Shown in pieces: positions 57,433 through 64,000 of a stretch of DNA of 64,000 nucleotides. Every line of letters starts with the position of its first letter. Position 1 is the stretch's first letter. Under the pieces are notes generated by a model. It did no database searches. It was not told the origin of the DNA and saw only the letters and a program-made list of their open reading frames with translations. The DNA is from Streptomyces avermitilis MA-4680 = NBRC 14893 (GTDB lineage Bacteria; Actinomycetota; Actinomycetes; Streptomycetales; Streptomycetaceae): the NCBI RefSeq assembly GCF_000009765.2, contig NC_003155.5, forward strand, positions 7,750,001 to 7,814,000. The letters run 5' to 3'. The position numbers and the translations under genes are program-made.

Positions 57433-57675
57433 TACGGGCCTCCCCCGAGGCGAGTTTCCTGCCATGAGAGCGGACTCGCGGCCCCCGCGTCCAGAGGCGC
57501 ACCGGGGCGTTCTCGTCCGAACTGGTGGAACAGGGCGAATCGGGTGACACGGGAAGGGTGAGGCCGGGCCCGGTGACGGCGTCTCGGCAGACGGGCGCCA
57601 CGCACCCGTGCGTGGCGGGCTGACTAGGCTTGTGGTGAAAGAGCCGTAGTACGTACATCAGCGAGGAGCAGCACT

Positions 57676-58038
57676 GTGGCGGTACGAGCGGTCCGGGGCG
57701 CCGTCCAACTGGAGCGGGACGCGGCCGATCACATGGACGAGCAGGTCAGCGAGCTGCTCACCGCCATTTTGGAGCGGAACGGGCTGACCGCGGACGACCT
57801 GATCAGCATCTGGTTCACCGCGACGCCCGATCTGCACAGCGACTTCCCGGCGGCCGCCGCCCGCAAGCTCGGCATCGTCGACGTGCCGCTGATCTGCGCG
57901 CAGGAGCTGGACATCAAGGGCGCGATGCCGCGTGTCGTGCGGGTCCTCGCGCACATCGAGTCCGACAAGCCGCGGGCCGAGATCGCCCACGTCTACCTGG
58001 GTGCCGCGGGCGCACTCCGCAAGGACATCGCCCAGTGA
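57676..58038 (+). CDS. aroH: Chorismate mutase, AroH type
   Basis: 120 aa, GTG start with GAGGAG 8 nt upstream. AroH-class features: VRAVRGAVQLERDAADHMDEQVSELLTAILERNGL, SIWFTATPDLHSDFPAAAARKLG, VPLICAQELDIKGAMPRVVRVLAHIES. It converts chorismate to prephenate. The stop overlaps the start of prephenate dehydrogenase (GTGA), so the two aromatic steps are co-translated. Confidence 0.96.
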   Translation: MAVRAVRGAVQLERDAADHMDEQVSELLTAILERNGLTADDLISIWFTATPDLHSDFPAAAARKLGIVDVPLICAQELDIKGAMPRVVRVLAHIESDKPRAEIAHVYLGAAGALRKDIAQ

Positions 58039-59129
58039 GGACCGCACTCGTCATCGGGACCGGGCTGATCGGTACGTCGGCGGCCCTGGCGCTGGCCGGG
58101 CGCGGCGTCGTCGTGCACCTCGCCGACCACGACCCGGAACAGGCGCGTACGGCGGCGGCGCTCGGCGCCGGCACGGACGAGGCGCCCGAAAAGCCCGTCG
58201 ACCTCGTCATCGTGGCGGCCCCGCCCGCGCACGTGGCGGCCACCCTCGCCGACGCCATGCGGCGTGGCCTGGGGCGCGGCTACCTCGACGTGGCCAGTGT
58301 CAAGGGCGGTCCGCGCCGCGAGCTGGAGGCGCTCGGCCTCGACCGGTCCGTCATGTCGACGTACATCGGTTCGCACCCCATGTCGGGCCGCGAGAAGTCG
58401 GGCCCCCTCGCCGCGACCGGCGACCTCTTCGAGGGGCGCCCCTGGGTCCTGACGCCGACCCGGGACACGGACACCGAGGTGCTGAACCTGGCCCTGGAGC
58501 TGGTGTCGCACTGCCGTGCCGTGCCGGTCGTCATGGACGCCGACGCCCACGACCGGGCCGTGGCGCTCGTCTCGCACATGCCGCACCTGGTGTCCAGCAT
58601 GGTCGCCGCCCGGCTGGAGAACGCCGAGGAGACGGCCGTACGCCTGTGCGGCCAGGGCATCCGGGACGTGACCCGCATCGCCGCGTCCGACCCCCGGATG
58701 TGGATCGACATCCTGTCCGCGAACCCGGGCCCGGTCGCCGACCTGCTCACCGACGTGTCCGCCGACCTCGACGAGACGGTGCGGGCCCTGCGCTCCCTCC
58801 AGTCCTCCGACGAGGCGAAGCGGCGTGCGGGCGCCACCGGCATCGAGGACGTCCTGCGCCGGGGCAACGCGGGGCAGGTCCGGGTGCCCGGCAAGCACGG
58901 CAGCGCGCCGCGGACCTACGAGACCGTGGCCGTCCTCATCGACGACCAGCCGGGCCAGCTGGCCCGTATCTTCGCGGACGCGGGGCTGGCCGGGGTCAAC
59001 ATCGAGGACGTACGCATCGAGCACGCGACCGGGCAGCAGGCGGGTCTGGTCCAGCTGATGGTGGAGCCGAAGGAGGCGCCGGTACTGAGCGCGGCGCTGC
59101 GGGAACGAGGCTGGGCGTTGCGGCAGTAG
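58035..59129 (+). CDS. tyrA: Prephenate dehydrogenase
   Basis: 364 aa. NAD-binding VIGTGLIGTSAALALAGRG at residues 6-24, the GSHPMSGREKSGPLAATGDLFEGRPWVLTPT core, and SHMPHLVSSMVAARL. A C-terminal ACT domain (about 295-360, VAVLIDDQPGQLARIFADAGLAGVNIEDVRIEHATGQQAGLVQLMV) suggests feedback control by tyrosine. Makes 4-hydroxyphenylpyruvate. Confidence 0.95.
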   Translation: MRTALVIGTGLIGTSAALALAGRGVVVHLADHDPEQARTAAALGAGTDEAPEKPVDLVIVAAPPAHVAATLADAMRRGLGRGYLDVASVKGGPRRELEALGLDRSVMSTYIGSHPMSGREKSGPLAATGDLFEGRPWVLTPTRDTDTEVLNLALELVSHCRAVPVVMDADAHDRAVALVSHMPHLVSSMVAARLENAEETAVRLCGQGIRDVTRIAASDPRMWIDILSANPGPVADLLTDVSADLDETVRALRSLQSSDEAKRRAGATGIEDVLRRGNAGQVRVPGKHGSAPRTYETVAVLIDDQPGQLARIFADAGLAGVNIEDVRIEHATGQQAGLVQLMVEPKEAPVLSAALRERGWALRQ

Positions 59130-59254
59130 GGGCCGCCGCGCGACGGGCCCGGGAAGGGCCAGTAATACGGGGTCCGTGGAGCCAGTAACCTTGTGCGGGG
59201 CGCGCTCGCGTCCCGCACACATCCACCACCCCGCACCAGGAAGGTGTCCCCACC

Positions 59255-59950
59255 GTGGAAAACGGCGCCGCCCGGACCGTACCGGCAGTGATTGTCGCCA
59301 TCGACGGCCCCTCCGGCACGGGCAAGTCGAGCACCTCGAAGGCCGTGGCCGCGAAGCTCGGGCTGAGCTACCTGGACACCGGTGCCCAGTACCGGGCGAT
59401 CACGTGGTGGATGGTGAGCAACGGCATAGACATCACGGACCCGACCGCGATCGCCGCCGTGGCCGGGAAGCCGGAGATCATCTCCGGCACCGACCCGTCC
59501 GCGCCGACCATCACCGTCGACGGGACCGACGTCGCCGCCCCGATCCGCACGCAGGAGGTCACCTCCAAGGTGAGCGCGGTCAGCGCGGTGCCCGAGGTAC
59601 GCACCCGGATCACCGAGCTGCAGCGCTCGCTCGCCACGTCCGCCGAGAACGGCATAGTGGTGGAGGGCCGTGACATCGGCACCACCGTGCTGCCCGACGC
59701 CGACCTGAAGATCTTCCTCACCGCCTCCCCGGAGGCGCGTGCCGCCCGCCGCAGCGGTGAGCTGAAGGGCGCCGACGTCAACAGCACGCGCGAGGCCCTG
59801 CTCAAGCGGGACGCGGCCGACTCCAGCCGCAAGACCTCCCCGCTCGCGAAGGCGGACGACGCGGTCGAGGTGGACACCTCCGACCTCACGCTCCAGCAGG
59901 TCATCGAGTGCGTCGTCACCCTCGTCGAGGAGAAGCGGGCCGCGAAGTGA
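59255..59950 (+). CDS. cmk: Cytidylate kinase
   Basis: 231 aa, GTG start with AGGAAGGTG upstream. P-loop IDGPSGTGKSSTSKAVA near residues 17-26, YLDTGAQYRAITW, VVEGRDIGTTVLPDADLKIFLTASPEARAARR. Phosphorylates CMP and dCMP. The stop overlaps the acyltransferase start. Confidence 0.96.
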   Translation: MENGAARTVPAVIVAIDGPSGTGKSSTSKAVAAKLGLSYLDTGAQYRAITWWMVSNGIDITDPTAIAAVAGKPEIISGTDPSAPTITVDGTDVAAPIRTQEVTSKVSAVSAVPEVRTRITELQRSLATSAENGIVVEGRDIGTTVLPDADLKIFLTASPEARAARRSGELKGADVNSTREALLKRDAADSSRKTSPLAKADDAVEVDTSDLTLQQVIECVVTLVEEKRAAK

Positions 59951-60624
59951 CCGAGGCACCATCGGTACGCGGCGCCGAGGTCGGGCGGCGCATCGGCGTC
60001 GGCCTGATGTACGGGCTGTTCAAGCCGCGCGTCCTCGGGGCCTGGAAGGTCCCCGCGACCGGCCCGGTGATCCTCGCCGTGAACCACTCGCACAACATCG
60101 ACGGCCCGATGGTCATGGGCGTGGCACCCCGGCCGACCCACTTCCTGATCAAGAAGGAAGCGTTCGTCGGCCCGCTCGACCCCTTCCTGCTCGGCATCGG
60201 CCAGCTGAAGGTGGACCGCGAGACCACCGACCGCTCGGCGGTCACCCGCGCTGTCGGCGTCCTCGACAACGGCGGCGTCCTCGGCATCTTCCCGGAGGGC
60301 ACCCGGGGCGAGGGCGACTTCGCCTCGCTGCGCGCCGGGCTCGCCTACTTCGCGGTCCGTGGCGGCGCCCCGATCGTCCCGGTCGCCGTCCTGGGAAGCA
60401 CCGAGCGGCGCGGACGGTTGATCAAGGCGCTGCCCCCGCTGCGCAGCCGGGTGGACGTCGTCTTCGGCGACCCCTTCGAGGCGGGCGACGGCAGCGGGCG
60501 ACGTACGCGCAAGGCGCTCGACGAGGCGACCGTGCGCATCCAGAAGCAGCTGAGCGCACACCTGGAAAACGCCAGGCGTCTGACCGGACGCCGGGAAAAC
60601 GCCGGGCGCCCCACCGGGCACTAG
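59947..60624 (+). CDS. 1-acyl-sn-glycerol-3-phosphate acyltransferase (PlsC-like)
   Basis: 225 aa, GTG start overlapping the cmk stop by 4 bp. The acyltransferase motifs are NHSHNIDG (HX4D) and FPEGTRGEGDF. It should add an acyl chain to lysophosphatidate at the membrane. The conserved cmk-plsC-der order is common in actinobacteria. The C-terminal tail repeats ENAxR(L/P)TG. Confidence 0.92.
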   Translation: MTEAPSVRGAEVGRRIGVGLMYGLFKPRVLGAWKVPATGPVILAVNHSHNIDGPMVMGVAPRPTHFLIKKEAFVGPLDPFLLGIGQLKVDRETTDRSAVTRAVGVLDNGGVLGIFPEGTRGEGDFASLRAGLAYFAVRGGAPIVPVAVLGSTERRGRLIKALPPLRSRVDVVFGDPFEAGDGSGRRTRKALDEATVRIQKQLSAHLENARRLTGRRENAGRPTGH

Positions 60625-60702
60625 GCGACACTTGAGTAGTGGATCTCCCGATCTGCGGGCGGTCCACCGATCACCACGAATGAACGACGAGGTACGGACT
60701 TC

Positions 60703-62178
60703 ATGAACGACCACATCCAGCCCGAGGGCTCGGCCGAGCACGAGCACGGGGCGCTTGGCGATGCCGAGTACGCGGAGTTCATGGAGCTCGCCGCGGAAGA
60801 GGGCTTCGACATCGAGGACGTCGAGGGCGCGATCGACGAGGCCGGTCACGGCCCGCTCCCGGTCCTCGCCGTCGTCGGCCGCCCGAACGTCGGCAAGTCG
60901 ACCCTGGTGAACCGCATCATCGGCCGCCGTGAGGCCGTCGTCGAGGACAAGCCGGGCGTCACCCGCGACCGCGTCACCTACGAGGCCGAGTGGGCGGGCC
61001 GCCGCTTCAAGCTCGTCGACACCGGCGGCTGGGAGCAGGACGTCCTCGGCATCGACGCCTCCGTGGCCGCGCAGGCCGAGTACGCGATCGAGGCGGCCGA
61101 CGCGGTCGTCTTCGTCGTCGACGCCAAGGTCGGCGCCACCGACACCGACGAGGCGGTCGTACGGCTGCTGCGCAAGGCCGGCAAGCCCGTGGTCCTGTGC
61201 GCCAACAAGGTCGACGGCCAGAGCGGCGAGGCCGACGCCTCGTACCTCTGGGCCCTCGGCCTCGGTGAGCCGCACCCCGTCTCCGCGCTGCACGGCCGCG
61301 GCACCGGCGACATGCTGGACGCCGTGCTGGAGGCGCTGCCCGAGGCCCCGGCGCAGAGCTTCGGCGCCGCGATCGGCGGCCCCCGCCGCATCGCCCTCAT
61401 CGGCCGCCCGAACGTCGGGAAGTCGTCGCTGCTGAACAAGGTGGCGGGCGAGGACCGCGTGGTCGTCAACGAGATCGCGGGCACCACCCGTGACCCGGTC
61501 GACGAGCTGATCGAGCTCGGCGGCGTCACCTGGAAGTTCGTCGACACGGCGGGCATCCGTAAGCGCGTCCACCTCCAGCAGGGCGCCGACTACTACGCCT
61601 CGCTGCGCACCGCGGCCGCCGTCGAGAAGGCCGAGGTCGCCGTCATCCTCATCGACGCGTCCGAGTCCATCTCCGTCCAGGACCAGCGCATCGTCACGAT
61701 GGCCGTCGACGCGGGCCGCGCGATCGTCCTGGCGTTCAACAAGTGGGACACCCTCGACGAGGAGCGCCGCTACTACCTGGAGCGGGAGATCGAGACCGAG
61801 CTCCTCCAGGTGGCGTGGGCGCCGCGGGTGAATGTCTCGGCGCGTACCGGACGTCACATGGAGAAGCTCGTCCCGGCGATCGAGACGGCCCTGGACGGCT
61901 GGGAGACCCGGGTCCCGACCGGCCGCCTGAACGCCTTCCTGGGCGAGCTGGTCGCCGCCCACCCGCACCCGGTCCGCGGCGGCAAGCAGCCCCGCATCCT
62001 CTTCGGTACGCAGGCGGGCACCAAGCCCCCGCGCTTCGTGCTCTTCGCCTCCGGCTTCATCGAGCACGGCTACCGGCGCTTCATCGAGCGCCGGCTCCGC
62101 GAGGAGTTCGGCTTCGAGGGCACGCCGATCCACATCTCGGTACGGGTGCGCGAGAAGCGCGGCAACAAGAAGAAGTAG
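60703..62178 (+). CDS. der: GTPase Der (EngA)
   Basis: 491 aa. A Glu/Ala/Asp-rich N-terminal extension of about 55 residues precedes G domain 1 ([16 protein letters not shown] near 60) and G domain 2 ([16 protein letters not shown] near 234), with DTGGW and DTAGIRK switch II motifs and NKVD/NKWD. A KH-like domain ends the protein ([35 protein letters not shown]). It assembles the 50S subunit. A 9-bp stem terminator follows. Confidence 0.97.
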
Positions 62179-62197
62179 CGGCTACGGCGGCACGCAG

Positions 62198-62227
62198 AAG
62201 GGGCGGTCCCTCCCGGGGCCGCCCCTT
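62198..62227. terminator. der terminator
   Basis: AAGGGGCGG (62198-62206) pairs with CCGCCCCTT (62219-62227), 12-nt loop, 20 bp after the der stop. It also sits just beyond the end of the convergent gene at 62249. Confidence 0.75.
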
Positions 62228-62248
62228 GTTCGGTATGGGGGTCATCGG

Positions 62249-62638
62249 TCACATGCCCCTGCGCGGGGCGGGCGGCAGCGCCGCCGGGACGTGATGCATC
62301 CCCGTGGCGTGCTGGCGCGTGCCCGGCTGCCAGATGGCGGTCGTGGCGAGATGCCCGGTCGCGTGCTGGGGGGTGCCGTGGCGCGCGCCGTACCCGACCG
62401 CGCCGTACGAGCCCGTGGTGTACGAGCCAGTGCCCCTCGGAGTGTTGGCGAAGGCGGTGAAGCCCAGATCCTCCTCGCCGCTGCGGTCTCCGGGCAGCGA
62501 TCGGAACGATCTGACGTACTCGGCGTAGAGCGCGTCGTAGATCGGGGTGGCCGAGGAACCGTTCGCCAGGTCCTGGGCCGGTCGCGCGGCCGGAACCGGC
62601 TGGAACGACGGGCGGCGGGGGGGATCGTATGCGTGCAC
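62249..62638 (-). CDS. Small hypothetical protein with His/Gly-rich tail
   Basis: 129 aa from the GTG at 62638 (an upstream in-frame TTG at 62665 is an alternative). Codon third positions are strongly GC-rich, supporting a gene. The central part (PVPAARPAQDLANGSSATPIYDALYAEYVRSFRSLPGDRSGEEDLGFTAFAN) looks ordered and helical. The tail is Gly/Tyr/His/Thr-rich (RGTGSYTTGSYGAVGYG, HATGHLATTAIWQPGTRQHATGMHH). No known domain. Confidence 0.65.
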   Translation of the reverse strand: MHAYDPPRRPSFQPVPAARPAQDLANGSSATPIYDALYAEYVRSFRSLPGDRSGEEDLGFTAFANTPRGTGSYTTGSYGAVGYGARHGTPQHATGHLATTAIWQPGTRQHATGMHHVPAALPPAPRRGM

Positions 62639-62808
62639 GTATGTGCCAACGACCCCACCGCCCAACAGATGCGGCCACCGCGCCGATTGAGCAGGTCACC
62701 CGGAGTGGGGCACGCTCCGACGGGGGCGCGGGGAACTGCGTGACCTGCCACGGCGGACCCGCGGCCGACGGACCGCCCCTGGTTCCCCGGCCTCGTCCGG
62801 CGCAGCGC

Positions 62809-63582
62809 TCAGGTGCCGGCGAGCGGCAGCGCCGCCGCCACCAGCTTGCCGCCTGCCGCCGCCTTGTCGAGCGCGTCGCGCAGCAGGTCCTCGCGGGGCT
62901 GGCGGCCGATCGAGCCGACCGGGGCCGCGAACATGATCACCTGCTGGTGCTTGTTGGCGGCTGCGCGCCAGTTCTCGGCGACCTGGAGCGCCTGGTGCGC
63001 CTGCCACCAGGCGACCGGTGAGCCGCCGCCGGTGCCCGGCTGGAGCACGGCGTGCAGCTGGCCCATGGCGAGCAGCACGGACCAGCCGTGCAGCACGGAC
63101 GGCACCGACTCGATCCGGGTCAGCGGCATGAAGCCCTGCTCGATGAGCAGCGGCAGGAAGTCGTCGCCGGCGGCGGTCGAGCCCGGGCGCACGATGGGTC
63201 CGGTCGGCTCGACGACGAGCGCCGGGTGCAACTCGCCGCTGATCAGGACCAGTCCGCTGGTGACACCGAGCACGGCCTGCTCGGGCACCGGAGTGCCGGG
63301 CCCTTCCTCGGCGGCGATGGAGCGGACTGCGCCCTGGAGCTGCTCCTCGGTGACCTGGACGACCTGCGAGGGCAGGCAGGTGGCGTGGGCGAAGGCGAGG
63401 ACGGCGGTCTCGTCGCCGATGAACAGGACGGTGCTGGTGTGCTCCTGCTCGGAGTCGCCCGGGGTACGGCAGGACGTGCAGTCGTAACTGCCCGGGGCGT
63501 TCTCTCCGGCGAGCAGCCGGTCGGCTTCTTCGTCGCCGATCTCGGCGCGTACGTCGTCGCTGACGTCGAGCATGCGCGGCAC
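62809..63582 (-). CDS. Conserved hypothetical protein with N-terminal Cys pair
   Basis: 257 aa from the GTG at 63582 (GAGGGAG upstream); an ATG three codons in is an alternative. MLDVSDDVRAEIGDEEADRLL is followed by a CTSC pair and a later C (YDCTSCRTPGDSEQEHTSTVLFIGDETAVLAFAHATC), a possible zinc ribbon. The remainder is alpha/beta with GFMPLTRIESVPSVLHGWSVLLAMGQLHAVLQPG. Function unknown. Confidence 0.8.
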   Translation of the reverse strand: MPRMLDVSDDVRAEIGDEEADRLLAGENAPGSYDCTSCRTPGDSEQEHTSTVLFIGDETAVLAFAHATCLPSQVVQVTEEQLQGAVRSIAAEEGPGTPVPEQAVLGVTSGLVLISGELHPALVVEPTGPIVRPGSTAAGDDFLPLLIEQGFMPLTRIESVPSVLHGWSVLLAMGQLHAVLQPGTGGGSPVAWWQAHQALQVAENWRAAANKHQQVIMFAAPVGSIGRQPREDLLRDALDKAAAGGKLVAAALPLAGT

Positions 63583-63967
63583 GGGTGGCTCCCTCGGGAT
63601 GCGGTGCGTGGCGATGCCGGGTGGCTCCCGGCTCACGGGCTCGGGGGGTCCCCGGGCTCACGAAGAAGACAACGGGCGATCTGTGGCCGGAGTCACGCCC
63701 GGAAGCGAACGGAATCGAACCAACCGGCGCGCAGCGTGAAGCCGTGTGCGGAATGCGTTACTCCACGCCAACTTCCCGGGGCCTCAAGGAAGTTGGGTCG
63801 GTGAGGTGGGTCACAGATCATCAGACCGGCAGGTCGACAAATCCGGAAATCGGCGAATGAAGTGGGTGGCTGAAAGTCGCCGATACCTCGGGTAACGGCG
63901 AACTGGCCTGGAGTGACGAGGAGTTGGTTGATATCGCGTCACCGCCCTCTCTAGATTGCTCCGCCGT
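63583..63967. other. Gene-free end region
   Basis: 385 bp between a minus-strand gene and a possible plus-strand start. Lower GC than neighbouring genes. It contains a good promoter at 63928-63957; no coding frame with credible codon bias was seen before it. Confidence 0.6.
63928..63957 (+). promoter_or_regulatory. Promoter TTGATA-18-TAGATT
   Basis: TTGATA (63928-63933) and TAGATT (63952-63957) are 18 bp apart. Transcription should begin near 63964, at or just before a GTG. Confidence 0.55.
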
Positions 63968-64000
63968 GTGCAACGAGCACCGCTCGGGTACGTCCGCCGG
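63968..64000 (+). CDS. Possible leaderless gene, start only
   Basis: The GTG at 63968 opens MQRAPLGYVRR to the window end (11 codons); a GTG at 63966 is in another frame. It lies at the predicted transcription start of the promoter at 63928. Nothing more can be said about the product. Confidence 0.3.
   Translation, partial: MQRAPLGYVRR

Overview
The window is a high-GC actinobacterial chromosome segment and almost certainly comes from Streptomyces. The support is very high GC at third codon positions, frequent GTG/TTG starts, 4-bp stop/start overlaps, a cysteine-less chaplin nearly identical in pattern to ChpE, and a gene order (recN, nadK, tlyA, pyrG, ald, parA-like, scpA, scpB, chorismate mutase, tyrA, cmk, der) that I recall from the SCO175x-SCO180x region of S. 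coelicolor. No transposase, integrase, CRISPR array or tRNA gene was seen. The segment reads as core chromosome with a few Streptomyces-specific accessory loci.

Layout. 1-8.3 kb: a double-FHA ABC transporter, a secreted lytic transglycosylase with a structured leader, a QueA-like/SDR gene pair, a GAF histidine kinase/NarL regulator pair, and the chaplin. 8.6-14.9 kb: a conserved unknown, a stand-alone ABC ATPase, NfeD plus SPFH membrane proteins, an HNH nuclease, a PEBP protein, a Spo0M-like protein and an alkyl-adenine DNA glycosylase. 14.9-20.8 kb: a complete rRNA operon (16S-23S-5S, no spacer tRNA) with a multi-promoter leader and a strong terminator. 20.9-23.1 kb: an RGG/RDD-repeat protein with a helical C-terminal domain. 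23.1-31.3 kb: a DUF1015 protein, a HAD phosphatase, an iron-box-controlled FecCD-type uptake system without its binding protein, an SCP2 protein, a small unknown, TlyA and NAD kinase. 31.4-40.7 kb: an FtsX-like permease, RecN, a small WecA/MraY-like membrane protein with a GT4 glycosyltransferase, a PucR regulator and a GH15 glucosidase/trehalase. 41-47 kb: CTP synthase, ADP-ribose-type Nudix hydrolase, a STAND/TPR ATPase and alanine dehydrogenase. 47.4-52.3 kb: an operon of ParA-like ATPase, ribbon-helix-helix-like protein, ScpA, ScpB and a pseudouridine synthase (chromosome organisation and ribosome modification). 52.4-55.7 kb: an NrtR-like regulator, an ADP-ribosylglycohydrolase and two RlaP/YcgL-like nucleotidyltransferases. 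55.7-57.4 kb: a Rieske lipoprotein, a DUF6529 membrane protein and an anchored unknown. 57.7-62.2 kb: chorismate mutase, prephenate dehydrogenase, CMP kinase, acyltransferase and Der GTPase. 62.2-64 kb: two conserved unknowns and a possible leaderless gene running off the end.

The locus most worth following up is 52.36-55.66 kb. Two tandem ATAGTC-N5-GACTAT-type operators precede a Nudix/winged-helix regulator, which is stop/start-coupled to an ADP-ribosylglycohydrolase, followed by two convergent, overlapping Pol-beta-fold nucleotidyltransferases. This looks like an ADP-ribose-responsive nucleic-acid repair or modification module. Other leads are the RGG-repeat protein beside the rRNA operon, the ParA plus RHH pair fused into the scpAB operon, and the small WecA-like enzyme/GT4 pair behind recN.
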